From Molanna angustata (taxonomy: Eukaryota; Arthropoda; Insecta; Trichoptera; Molannidae), in assembly GCA_963576475.1 (NCBI GenBank), contig OY754980.1, forward strand, positions 7,039,018 to 7,103,017: a DNA stretch of 64,000 nt, given 5' to 3'. The notes beneath the pieces are model-generated. The model was not told the DNA's origin. It ran no database searches and saw nothing but the letters and a program-made list of their open reading frames with translations. The first letter of the stretch is position 1. Each line of letters starts with the position of its first letter. Below, piece after piece: positions 21,139 to 36,100 of the stretch. The translations under genes were made by a program, and so were the position numbers.

Positions 21139-24100
21139 ATGTCGAGCTATAAAGGTTTGTGTCAATTATAAAATAATCACTATATTTCACTTTTAAATAA
21201 AAATACCGTTACAAAGTTATTATATTAAAAAGAAAAACTAACAAGTTCCACGATTATTTAAAAAAATACCCAAAAATCACGAAGATAATATAATAATTTA
21301 TGTAAAATTAATTTAACAAATGTATGTACCTACCTATACTGTTTTATTTAATTCACTAAATATTTTTTTTATTTGTTGTGTATTTAAAAAATAGGTATTT
21401 AATTATGTATAATTAAGATCAATTAAATAATTTCAATTTTTTTAACTTATATAATAATAAATTAAAACATTTTTAAATTAAATAAATTGCCGCCAAAATT
21501 TATAAATGCCGAAATATTAATAGAAGGTCGGGAGTTTTTAAATTGTATACAATTCCTTAAGACTATTGTTTTTATAAATATTGACACGGTATTTTTATAA
21601 AAGTAAAATTAATATTTTATTTGCATGCATATTAAAAGCACTTATTCAAATAAATTACAGTAGTTTTTAAGAGGCAACATCAGAGAAATACATTTTTGAA
21701 TAAACAGGATACATATTTATTAAATAATGACCATTCATACATACATACCATCACGGTATATTATCCCACAATGTGGGGAAAACAGCAACAGGTGTGCATT
21801 ACCTTATAAAAGTAAGCACGACACATGCGTGTATTCCCACAGACCAGCATCATCACGCCTAAAGAGGTAAAATTCAGAATGGATGATGAACTTCATTGCT
21901 GAACTATATAAGATATTATTCAAAACCAACGATAATAGAAAAAAAGTTGTAGAACTATTATAAGCTGGTGCCTCATAGCAAATAGGATAATATCAATATT
22001 ATAAACAATTTTAAATCACTGTTGAAAAATTTAATATATTAAAATGTTAATACCATCAAAAAATTACCCAGCACAATTTTTACTAATGAATTTGAATTTA
22101 TCAAAATATCCTACATTTAGAGTTTTGTGTGTAAAATCGAAAAAAAAACACTAATACTGTAAATTTTTAAGTGCATCATTTAACACCGATTCGGTTATGG
22201 CCAACACTAAACTCTCTACTACATAGTAAGTGTACATTTTTTTTCTTGAAAGGTTGATGATATGTGACAAGATAGAAAAATGTGGTGTATGGTTCTCTCT
22301 ACGTACCCCCCGAGGAAGATGGCGTGATATTATGTAGATGCATACTATTACATTCATAATAGTGGAGAGTAAAAAATACACTTTTCTCTAGAAACACATA
22401 CAATATTAATATGAAGTTGACTCAGTTTTCCGATACAGAAGCCATTTTAATTCTTTACTTCTGTTATTTACATTTTCCATACAAATATGGAATTTTACAC
22501 TTAATATAACAGACAATAGATTTTTCTTTATAGGTTGGCAATCCCTGAACGCACTTTTGAAGAGTGTATTTCGATTGTTTCAAAAATTTAAAAAAATAAT
22601 TAAATCTAATTTTTCTAGACCGTGAGAGCATTTTCATAATCTTTATAGATAAATCATAGAGAGAAAATTAATGGATATCTTCTTCTTCTTCTTCGCCCTA
22701 GCCTTCGTCCCATTTACTTGGGGTCGGCTCTCCTAGCCCTCATCCTCCAAGTCCTTCTGTCCTCCGCGTCCTCCGAACGAAGCCTTGCCTCCTTGAGATC
22801 TCTGGTTATTGTGGACATCCAAGTGGTCAATGGTCTACCTGGTCTTCTAGGTCCCACCTCTATGTCCATCGTTCTTTTTATCATATTATCCTGTGGCAGT
22901 CTCATAACGTGTCCATACCACCTCAGTCCATTTTCGGTCAGTTTTTCACTGATTGGCGCTACATTGAAACTGCCACGGATATGGACGTTCTTCACCCTGT
23001 CCAACTTCGTAACACCACCAACCCACCTGAGCATAATGAAAAACAAATCAACTATAAGTTTATGGACTTGATCACTTTGTACTTCTAAGTACAAAGTGAT
23101 CATTTATGCTATAATTGCGATAATATTTGAAAAACGAATGGGTTGTAGCCAATACTAAAATCTCCACACCATAATAAGTGTTCATTTTTTTTCTTCTTAA
23201 AAGGTTGATAATCTCTAAATGCATTTTTATAAAGTACATTTCTATTAGATTCTTAAACAAATATAAGATTCCCAGAGGACAAAAGTTTTCACAATACACC
23301 ATACACACAAAAACATTGTCACGAAACTCATAGTTTGTATTTTCTACATGATACCTGATCAGAAATTTTAAGTAAAATTGCATTACTAGCAAGATGAGCA
23401 TGTATGAGACAGTGTATCGATGTTGATGAGGCGATGTGTCAAGATAGAAGAATGCGGTGTTCGGTTCTCACTGCCTACCCCTCGAGGAAGATAGAAGTGG
23501 AGAGTAAAAAATACACTAACTTGTCTATAGAGACACATATGTACAATATCAATATGAAGTTGATCACTCAATTTTCCCATATAGAAGCTATTATACTTCT
23601 GTTATACACATTTATCATACATTTTGTCGGCCTTCGTGGCTCAGTTGGTTGGGTATCTGACTGCTGATCCAAAGGTCCCGGGTTCGATTCCCGGTGGAGA
23701 CACAGTTTTTAATTGTGTTTTCAGTCTGGATCTGTGAGACGATTAATATCGTAAGTCTCCAGAATGTGGCAACTTGTTATTGGGTGCGTGTTAAATTAAT
23801 ATTTGACATAGTACCTGTTAGTTGCCCGAGAACCAACTAAATAAATAAACTAAATAAATAAAATACAAATATGAAATTTATTTCACATTGATATGGCAGA
23901 CCCTAGGTTTTTTCTTTAAATTTTGACAATCCTTGAATGCATTTTTCAAACAGTATAAAAATACCTCGATTTTCCAGACCGTGAGAGCATTTTGAAAATA
24001 TGGACAGATGAAATCATAGAGAAGAAATTAACGGGTATCTATGGAAAACTAATCAGCTCTGTGTTTATGGACTTTATACTTATAGTTTGGGCTGTAGAGA

Positions 24101-27100
24101 GGACACAAAAAAAACAATATAAATGATGAAATCAAAGAGAAAAAATTAACCATCGTCTATAGAAAACTAATGAGCTCTAGTTCTCTGCACTTTACATATT
24201 TGATGTAAATTATGAAGTTGATAGAACTTAGTTATCTTTCTAGAGAGGATACAAAAACGATACGGTTTATATACAAACATATCACAAGGACACTCATAAT
24301 ATACCCTCTCTACATGATACCCTTTAAAAATTGTGAAATTATGACTTTCCACTATTCCATCAATGTATGGTACATTCAATATACATTTTTAATCAAATAA
24401 AAAACTCTACCATAGCGTAGGATCAGCTAAAAAATATCTTGTATAAATAAACTAGTTGCATGTAACACATGAGATCCAACTGTCGATAGTGATAATATGT
24501 ACAGTTGAAGAATAAGTACCAAACTATAAACCCATAAATATAAATTATTTAATATTTTAAGATATATGGTTTTCTATACAACACATGTATCTAGGTATGT
24601 ATGTCAAGATAGGATAGTATGGAGGTCAGTCCTTTGATCCTACCCAGAATGTGAAAACAGCATGATGGTATGTATGTATGTTTGGAGATTAGTATCAAAT
24701 TATTAAGTCTTCTTAGATATTGTGAGTAGGCTACTTCCATACAAATTGTATGAAGCAATGTCGTCACTAAATTCAATTTTTATAAAAATTGAGATATGCT
24801 TATACAATGTTAATATTTTTTATAGAAAATTAAATTTTCTAGTTGGGGTCTTTCGGCTTTTTTCGATATTTTAAAAAAAATTGGAAATATAGGCAGTTAA
24901 ACTCATAAATTTATCATAAAAAAAATATTTTTCTTAATAAAAAATGTTTGAGAAACCCTGGAATTTTTTTAAAAAAAATAATTTGAGACTTTCTATTTGT
25001 CTATGTTTATACAAATTTTCAGCGTTCTAGCTTTTACGGTTTCTGAGATATATGGAAAAATAAATCAAAATTTCAAAAGTTGATAACCTCTGACTGAAAC
25101 AAAAATTCACGATTCTGAGTATAAAAGTTTTGTAGGCCTATAACTGTTTATATATTCTAAAAATTTGGGCTCTGTAAATTGAGCGGATCAAAAGTTATAA
25201 GGGGGGGACGGACACACAGACAGACACACGGACACACACACACACACACAGACACACACACACACAAAACTCACATAAAATTTTCTACTCCGAATTCTGA
25301 GTAAATCCATGTATGGAAACATATATGCTGCGAGGCCTCTAGTTGGTGTTACTAGTTGCATGTAACACATGAGATCCAACTGTCGATAGCGATAGTATGT
25401 ATAGTTGAAGAATAAGAATCAAACTATAAACCCATAAATCCAAATTATTGAAAATTTTAACACATGTTGGTATGTATGTCAAGATAGGACAGTATGGAGG
25501 TCAGTCCTGTTTTCCTACCCGGAATATGAAAACAGCATGATGGTTCTGTATGTATGTTTGGAGATTAAGTACCTATCAAACTATTAAGGCTTCTTACATA
25601 TTGTGTATAGGCGACTGCCCTACAAATTGTATGAAGCAATGTCGTCACTACATTCAATTTTTATAAAAATTGTTAAAAAAAGTTTGAGATGTGCTAATAC
25701 AATGTTTATATTTTTTATAGAAAATTGAATTATCTAGTTGGGGTGTTTCGGCTTTTTTCGATATTTTTGAACAATTTAGAAATATATGCAGTTAAACTCA
25801 TAAATTTATCATAAAAAAAATATTTTTCTTAATAAAAAATGTTTGAGAAACCCTGGAATTTTTTTGAAAAAATAAATTTGAGATCTTGTATTTGTCTATA
25901 TTTGTACCAATTTTCAGCGTTCTAGCTTTTATGGTTTCTGAGATATATGGAAAAATAAAGTAAAAATTCAAAAGTTGATAACCCCTGACTGAAACAAAAA
26001 TTCAAAATTCTGAGTATAAAAGTTTTGTAGGCCTATAACTGTTTATATATTCTGAAATTTTGGGCTCTGTAAATTGAGTGGATCAAAAGTTATAAGGGGG
26101 GGACGGACACACACACAGACACACACACAGACACACACACACACAGACACACACACAGACACACACACACACACACACACAGACACATGAAATGTTCTAC
26201 TCCGAATTCTGAGTAAATCCGTGTATGGAACATATATGCTGCGAAGCCTCTAAGTTGGTGTTTTTTGACTTCAAAGTTGGAAAAGCCGTGAAAAAAGTAG
26301 ACCTCTCCATACAATTCTCGCGTATTCTGGCTTGATACATTGTCGATATGTTAAGAGAACAAAGTTCTCCTGAACAAATCGACAGTTGGATTACACAGAT
26401 TGTATAAACACTAGTTGCATGTAACACATGAGATCCAACTGTCGATAGCGATAGTAGGTATGTATAGTTGAAGAATATGTACCAAACTATAAACCCATAG
26501 ATACAAATTATTGAATATTTTCAGATATTTTGTTTTCTATACAACATATGTAGGTATGTATGTCAAGATAGGATAGTATGGAAGAAGATCCTTTTTCCTA
26601 CCCAGAATATGCAAATAGCATGATGGTATGTATGTATGTTTGGAGATGACGTATCAAACTATTAAGTCTTCTTACATATTGTGTATAGGCGACTGCCATA
26701 CAAAATGTATGAAGCGATGTCGTCACTAAATTCAATTTTTAAAAAAATTGTTAAAAAAAAATTGAGATCTTCTACTACAATGTTAGTATTTTTTATAGAA
26801 AATTAAATTATCTAGTTGGGGTGTTTCGGCTTTTTTCGATAATTGTAAAAGTTTTGGAAATATAGGCAGTTAAACTCATAAATTTATCATAAAAAAAATA
26901 TTTTTCTTAATAAAAAATGTTTGAGAAACCCTGGAATTTTTTTGAAAAAACTAATTTGAGATTTTGTATTTTTCTATGTTTGTACCAATTTTCAGCGTTC
27001 TAGCGTTTATGGTTTCTGAGATATATGGAAAAATAAAATAAACATTCAAAAGTTGATAACCCCTGACTGAAACAAAAATTCAAAATTCCGAGTATAAAAG

Positions 27101-30100
27101 TTTTGTAGGCCTGTAACTGTTTATATATTCTGAAATTTTAGGCTCTGTAAGTTGAGCGGATCAAAAGTTATAAGGGGGGGACGGACACACAGACACACAC
27201 ACACACAGACACACAGACACACGAAATGTTCTACTCCGAATTCTGAGTAAATCCGTGTATGGAACATATATGCTGCGAAGCCTCTAAGTTGGTGTTTTTT
27301 GACTTCAAAGTTGGAAAATCCATGAAAAAAGTAGACCTCTCCATACAATTCTCGCGTATTCTGGCTTGATACATTGTCGATATGTTAAGAGAACAAAGTT
27401 CTCCTGAACAAATCGACAGTTGGATTAGCTTGCAAAAAGTCCACTACACCATACAAAATTTTCCTTCGTACACGCATCTTGGCTTAATAATGTCGATTCA
27501 TTAAGAGAATTGAATTCTCATGAACGAATCGACAGTTGGATAAACTAGTTGCATGTAACACATGAGATCCAACTGTCGATAGCGATAGTATGTATAGTTG
27601 AAGAATATGTACCAAACTATAAACCCATAAATACAAATTATTGAATATTTTCAGATATTTTATTTTCTATACAACATATGTAGGTATGTATGTCAAGATA
27701 GGATAGTATGGAGGAAGTTCCTTTTTTCCTACCCAGAATATGAAAATAGCATGATGGTATGTATGTTTGGAGATGAAGTATCAAACTATTAAGTCTTCTT
27801 ACATATTGTGTATAGGCGACTGCCATACAAAATGTATGAAGGGATGTCGTCACTAAATTCAATTTTTAAAAAAACTGTTAAAAAAAATTGAGATCTTCTA
27901 CCACAATTTTAATATTTTGGAAATTGTAAAAAATAATTGTAAAAGTTTTGGAAAAATAGGTAGTTAAACTCATAAATTTATCATAAAAAAAATACTTTTC
28001 TTAATAAAAAATGTTTGAGAAACCCTGGAATTTTTTTTGAAAAAACTTATTTGAGATTTTGTATTTGTCTATGTTTGTACCAATTTTCAGCGTTCTAGCT
28101 TTTATGGTTTCTGAGATATATGGAAAAATAAAAATTCAAAAGTTGATAACCCCTGACTGAAACAAAAATTCAAAATTTTGAGTAAAAAAGTTTTGTAGGC
28201 CTATAACTGTGTATATATTCTGAAATTTTGGGCTCTGTAAATTGAGCGGATCAAAAGTTATAAGGGGGGGACGGACACACACACAGACACACGAAATGTT
28301 CTACTCCGAATTCTGAGTAAATCCGTCTATGGAACATATATGCTGCGAAGCCTCTAAGTTGGTGTTTTTTGACTTCAAAGTTGGAAAAGCCGTGAAAAAA
28401 GTAGACCTCTCCATACAATTCTCGCGTATTCTGGCTTGAAACATTGTCGATATGTTAAGAGAACAAAGTTCTCCTGAACAAATCGACAGTTGGATTATAA
28501 AGATTTTTTTTATTTAGTATGCTTTAACCACGTAAAAGTTATTTAATACTAGTTTTTTATACCCGGCTTTGCTCAAGAGGGTAAATGTGAAGCAATATGC
28601 TAACGAATCAAGAAAATCGTTTTCGTAATTTTGACTGTTATTTGTGTGTAATCTGCTATCAATTTCCAATTTTGAAGTCAAAATAAAAGCTTTGCTGCAT
28701 AGGTATGGATGTATTCAGAATTCGGAGGAGAACATTTTATCTGCGTGTGTGTGTGTACGTCTGTCTCTCCCTTATGACTTTTGATCCGCATAATGGTCAC
28801 AGCCTAAAACTATTTCTGAAAATTTTGTTAAACGTTGAAAAATTAATTACTATGCATTGTACTAAAAAAATAAATTTTTGTGAGTGTTTACTCACGAAAA
28901 CCAACCTGTCTTCGACAGTTGGATCTTATATGTTTCATGCAACTAGTATTTTAAAAAGAGAAGAGAATGATAGAGATACATATTTAATCGATTGCTTTAA
29001 ACAAGATTATATAATAATATTTTACTATATTGATTGTAGGACCTGTGGCCGTTGGTTTAGGAGTTGGATTAATTGGTGCAGCAAGTTGTTGGGCACTTTG
29101 GAAGTATTACAAAATGGAACGTATCCCAACCGAATGGCGCAAGGTTGGTAAGCTCGGAGACCTAATATGTTTTCCCATTAAATCCGCTGGACCATTGAGA
29201 TTCAATGAATTTGATTGTTCCGATTTGGGTATTCAGCATCAGTGGTTGAAAGACAGGTATGATGAACTTTGTATTTTACATTGTCTGTAAGTCTTGAAAA
29301 AATGATCCCATATCATACCGGGTCTTACAACTTTACAATAAGTTCTGTCATAGCTTTAGTCTTACTTTTGACACTGGAATCTGATCCCAATTTCATATTT
29401 GCATTTATAATTTACCTACCTGTCGCCTGCGCACATTCAAATTATCTACCATAGAATTATAAGGTACAGAAGCCGCGTGTAGTACAAATTTCGAATTCAA
29501 ATGTGAGGCAAGTTTTTTTTACATGTGTGTGTGAGGCGGTAGATCGGTAGGTCTATGTATTATGTAGGTGTGCGTATCGGTAGGTTGTACGTATACGGCC
29601 GGGCGAGTGAAACTCCAGTTTTTACCTGAGTTTTTGTGGTCATACTTTCATTGCGCTGACTAGGGCCCTGAGTCAAATTGAAAACGCTGTTCGTTATCGC
29701 CAAGCGCTATTTTTTTTTGTATGTGATTTGACGTTTGTTGTAGAAATTTTTTCTACAATAACAAAAAACAAACGTCAAATCCCATACAAAAAAAAATTAG
29801 CGCTTGGCGATAACGAACAGCGTTTTCAATTTGACTTGGGGGCTATGTATTTGTATCATAATATAATCTAAGTTATCTACTATTGGGATTAAAACATACC
29901 TACCTACAACATTATTCTCCATTATAAAGGTAGGTTCTTAGAAAAAAATTCATAATTGGGATCGGATTTACAGTTAAAAGTAAGGCTGCTTATAGTAACT
30001 CTTAAATTCATAACTACCCCCCTAGACAACGTGTCATTTATTAGCTCAAGAAAAGATAACTTAATGTATGGAGGTGACAGTTGCCAGTCACGTGACAATT

Positions 30101-33100
30101 GTCAATTCCATACATTGAGTTATCTTTTCTTATGTTTCTTTTCTTGAGCTAAATGACACATTGTCTAGAGGGGGCAGAGGGGATGCTATAACCCAGTTTC
30201 AAAGTAAGAAAATCATAAATTACTTATAAGTGTGACTATAAAGTTTCAATTAACGCCCCGTAAAGGGCCTTTATACAAAAATTGCAAAAAAAGTGCTGTA
30301 CAATACAAAAAAAAACAACAAGAAATACAAAAAACTAAAATACAATAAACAAAAAAAAATGTATATTAAAAAAACATGTAAAGTAACAAAAAAACATTAA
30401 AAGTAACAAAAAACTTTTGTATACTATACTCCATAGCCCAATGCAAAGACATTGACCTAGTCAAACTTTGAAGTCACTGCATTGGTGAGCTTAATAAATA
30501 ATTTGTGTATACACTTTGTAAGGCGAAACACTATTGCGAGTAAGTCTTGTTGGTACACTTAAGTGAATCTGTAATATAACATGAGTACAATCAACAACAT
30601 CATTCAGTAATCTATGAAAAAAAAGCAAGTTCAGCTACTACTCTCCTTATCTCCAACACATCAAGAGAGCAAAACGAGAGTCCCTAGTTTGCAAAAAATC
30701 AGAAACATTTCTCATTTTTCACCGTCCTTTGAAAATTAAATGATTGTCTACAAATATTATGTTTAAGGTAGTATTCTAGTCGGCCTTCGTGGCTCAGTTT
30801 GTTAGATGTCTGACTGTTGAGCCAAAGGTCCCGGGTTCGATTCCCGGTGAAGACACAATTTTTATGTGTGTTTTCAGTCTGGATCTGTGAGCTGATTAAT
30901 ATCGTAAGTCTCCAGAATGTGGCAACTTGTTATTGGATGCGTGTTAAAATAATATTTGACATAGTACCTGTTAGTTGCCCGAAAAGCAATACCATAATAA
31001 TAATAATAACTTAATAGGATTTTAAAAAACACAATTTGAAACTGTTAAAATTTCATTATAACAAAATATTAAATCAATTAAGTAAATGAAAGAAGAAATA
31101 AACAAGAGTAGAATATTCCACAATAGGTATACTAACTAGAAATAAAAATATGATTTATATTTCCAAATATAAAAAAAATAAGATCATGGGTGGGTCGGTG
31201 GCAGAGCGGTTAGCTCGCTGGTTTAGTAATCCAGTGGTCGCGAGTTCGAATCCTGCCTCGACCAATTTCGTTCACCTATAGCACAAGCATTTATTTGCTT
31301 ATTTTAGGGAACGTAGGAAGATGTATGTGTACTTGTTTAACAAGGACATATTCATTATATATAAAAAAAAATAAGATCATCTCTTTGTGTATTCCCATAT
31401 TTAGAAAAAAAACTGTATTTTAAAAAGTAATAATAATGAACACTTTCTTGCACCCTGTGCAAGTGGCGAGTTTATTGCCGTATGGCAATTTCTTCCAACT
31501 AACCAGTGTTTCCAGCCCAGAGAAGATGAATTGATGAAGATGATGAATTTAAATCAATTTCTCCTCTGCTGGGAATCGAATCCAGGACGCTCGCACAGAA
31601 ACCGAACGGCTTACCAACTGTGCCACGGCGGTCGGCACAGTTGGTAAGTACACTGTTTATCCTAAATGGACAGTAAACTCTTATTTGATGAACACATTAA
31701 CACAATTACAATGTTGGCATTCCTGATGAGATAAACCATTTACTCAAGTGAAGTCAATTGGAACATGCGTAAGTCATCTGGAATCTTCAATATAATACCT
31801 ATATTAAAACAGTATAGAAACCAATTCAACACATATTTTTGAGACACGTGAAGTACAAATTTGGTAATAACTACAAACATGAATTTGAGACTTTACAGAC
31901 AAGACAAAGTACCTCAGCCTTATTGTACTTTTATGATATAATGAACTCTAATATTGACTGTACAGATATTCTGAAAATTATTAACTTCAACATACTAAAC
32001 AGACGAACAAGGCACACCTCAAGGCAAACATATTTGGCGAAAGAAAAACACTAACACCATATATTTTACCTACCATATATACCACTAAGCCCGCCAGTGT
32101 GCATTATATTTGTTTATATTATGTACAAAAATAAATAAATATATAATACTTTAGAAAGGATCAGGTCCGTGGACATATTCTGTATGACTGTCCAGGACTC
32201 TTTTCAAAAGCCACATTAGACAGGAATAATTTTTTTTTTACAATTACTTATATTATTCTCATTTTTTATATTGTTATATTTTTATAATAATGGCCGACCC
32301 AATTATCTCAAGGCCAGCAAAGCTCGCTGTGCACAATGCAATAGTCGTACCAACATTAATGTATGCAAGTGAGACATGGACATGGCAGAAGACGCATGAA
32401 AGTAAAATTAATGCTGTGGAAATGAGGTCCCTAAGACGAATGTGTGGTAGAACGATCTAAGATAAGATAAGGAATGTGGACATCAGACGAGAATGCAAGA
32501 TTGAAAGAGATATTGTGAGTAGAATGAAAGTAAATACACTACGATGGTTCGGACATGTGGAGAGAATGAACGATGAGCGCCTGACAAAGAAAGTATACAA
32601 GGCAGAAAAGAGTGGAATGAGAGGTCGTGGCCGCCCGAGAAAGAGTTGGCATGATAATATAAATGAGATTTTGAAAGATGGTAATATACGAAGTCAGAAT
32701 AATAGGAGAGCATGTATGACGCGATGCATGGATGTTAATGAGGCAAAACACGTCTGTCAAGATAGAGGTGTCTGGCGTTTGGTCCTCTCTGCCTACCCCA
32801 AGTAGGGATACGGCGTGTTGGTATGTATGTATGTATGTATATATTTTTATTTTTGTACCTTGCCCAATTGTTTAAAAGTGTTTTTATAAATAAATAAATA
32901 AAAAAAATACTAATTTTTATTTTTCTCTTTAATAAAATTGTAGGTTTGATTAATATGTATGTACAAGATGTATGTAATGTCATTAAATGAAAATCTTTGA
33001 TTTTATATTTAGATATTTCATGATTGTCAACGCTTCGGGAAATTTCATATCAGCAAGAATTCATCCCAAATTAGTTTTGGCTAGACCGAAATTGATTGAA

Positions 33101-36100
33101 AATGAATTGTACATAGAGGCACCTGATATGGAACAATTGAAAATCAACTTGAAGAATCCTGCCAGTGACACTGTTGTCAAATGTACTCTTTGGGGAAAAT
33201 CTATTGACTGCATCGATTGTGGAGATGAGTCAGCTGTATGGTTTTCCAAGTGAGTTGATTTGTTTTAAATGATTCATTCATACCATCACGGCATATCCCA
33301 CAAAGTGGGGTAACCAGCGAAAGGTGTGCGGGTGTGATTGCCTTATAAAAGGGAGCACAACACATCTGTGTATACCCACACACCAGTCTCGTCTCACCTA
33401 AAAGGCACTACATTCAGAATGGGTGGTGAACCTCATTGCTGAACTATGTGAGATGTTATTGTTGCCTGATGTATTTTCGATTACCCGGCTCTTACGGGAC
33501 ACTCGAAAACAATAATAGAAAAGAGTGGAAGCACTATTCTAAGCCGGTGCCTTAAGCTGTTTTAAATGATCCCTGTAGAAATTAAGTTTCAGATATTAGT
33601 TTATATGAAAGATATATTTTTCACACTAAATCTAAATCAAGATGTTCATTTTTCATATAAACATTGAGCGTATAATTTTCAGAAAGAATCAATATGTATG
33701 ATAATTTCTAATATATATTTTTTAAATTTGTTCAAATCCCATTTATTTATTTTTTTTGACATTTTATTTTATTATATTATTTACATGTAAATGGACAATC
33801 ATTATAATAATATCATAATTTCTTTTGTTCAAATTTATTTTCTAGTCGATACAGTGAATCCCCGTTATTTTAACATTTAATTTTTTGCTCAAACATTTTA
33901 TTTTTTTACCCAGAGTATATGTTTTATTGCTAAGTATTTATTTAATAAAAAAATACTTGAGACATTTTCATTCATTAATTATCTTTTTAGATATCTGCTG
34001 AATGAAAACTATGGTTTGAGACTGGTGCACCTAGCAAATGAATCGAAAAAAGTCGACCGAACAAGAGATAAGTCGGTCGTGAATTACAATGATGCTGTAA
34101 GTTAGTATGCTATATGATTTATTGCACTAATAACCCTGTAAAATGAAATATTATATTTTTTGCAATTAACGGGGTTCATAAAACTCGGATAAGATAAGAT
34201 GGTATCTTATCAACATAACTTATAATAACTCTTGAATATTGAATTCAGAGCTTAAATAGTTTAATTATTTGAACTGTGTTCTATGAATAGATAATAAATA
34301 TTTATATTCATAGCAAATTACAATTTATACTAAATTTTAAACAGAATTCAGGGTGTAAAAATGTTCAGAAACATTATTAATTTGAATTATGGGGGGCGAG
34401 TCCCATCAAACAGTGGAATCAAAACCCTCATGATAACCCATATCATTGATATAATCATCTTATGGGGTCCTATAATATCTTAAAATTTAATAGAACTCCG
34501 TAAGATAATTATATTCATGATATGGGTTATTATGAGGGTTTTGATTTCACCGTTTGACGGGACTTGCCCCCCTGGTCTATATTAATAAAATTATGTAAAA
34601 ATATTTGTATGACAATTTATTATTTTGAAAGAAACTTTCTAAGAATATTTTAACTTTGTATCACAATTTTATTTATTGCGAGTGCATCTTCTTCAGGATG
34701 GGTGTTATCATCTATCCCGAAAAAGAAGCAGTCGATTTGACTCCAGTCGTATAAAGTAACTTATTGGTAGTTCCAACAAAGTGAATTAAAAATAAAACAT
34801 AGAACAATTTGTATAAGATAATGAAATTAAATATCTGACGGTAGCTTTTCCTAGCCCCTCGATTATTCCCAGACTTAACATTGTATTGCATTATAAATAA
34901 AAGTTGATTGTTTATATTTTAGGGTGTATTCCCAGACTTGACATTGTATTGTATTATAAATAAAAGTTGATTATTTATATTTTAGGGTGTATTCCCAGAC
35001 TTGACATCGTATTGCATTATAAATAAAAGTTGATTATTTATATTTTAGGGTGTATTCCCAGACTTGACATCGTATTGCATTATAAATAAAAGTTGATTAT
35101 TTATATTTTAGGGTGTATTCCCAGACTTGACATTGTATTGTATTATAAGTAAAAGTTGATTATTTATATTTTAGGGTGTATTCCCAGACTTGACATCGTA
35201 TTGCATTATAAATAAAAGTTCAGTAGATGATCTCAACACACGACTAGATGATAAAGTTACTCCTCAACAATTTCGACCAAATTTTGTTGTGGAAGGTGCT
35301 AAGCCATACGAAGAAGATTCATGGCAATGGGTGCAAATCGGAGATACCGTCTTTAAAGCTGTTAAGTACTGTACAAGGTGAGTCATCATTTGAATTTCTT
35401 TATTGATACTATACAGGCAGGACAATGTCTGCTAGGTTTTGCTCGTTACCTTATTAAAGAAAACAAGAAACATGTGTGTGTTTCCATATACTAGTCTCGT
35501 CTCACCTAAAAAGGCTCTACATATATATAGAATGGGTGGTGAATTGGTGAACCTCATTGCTGAACTGTGTGAGATGTTATTGTTGCCTGTTGTATTTTTG
35601 ATAATAGAAAAAAAAAAGAAAACACTATTCTAAGCCGTTGGCTCAAAGCATAGTAAGTCTGTAAGAATAAATAAGAAACTCACTATAATATTCAAAACCA
35701 AAAATAAAGAGGTATAAAAAATATTCAATAATATTGCAAGTCTTGTATTATAAGAATTATATGCGTTTATATCATTTAAGCACATGTTATCAAAGTATAT
35801 TAAAGGTTATCACATAACAATGCCCCACATTACATAATATATAATCTTGAAACCAAAATATTCAAAAGGTGATTACGCCAAGAACAAATTAATGTCGTAT
35901 TGTTATTGGTACGAATCAAAATACTTTTTAAAACAATAATATGAAATCCATGTTTATGGCACCTTTTAATTAATTGAAAACTGGAAAAAGCTTGTGCGAT
36001 ATTTTTTTCTGATGGTCTTTCGAAATTAGAAAAAATCTTTTGATAGATTGATAATTGAGCTGATCAGTGCAACAACAGCCCAACCCTCTCAAGGTTTTTT

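Noticed and set aside
28705..29151. 148-aa plus-strand frame running into mARC exon 2
   Set aside because: It reads through a Helitron fragment and enters exon 2 in a different frame from the mARC protein.
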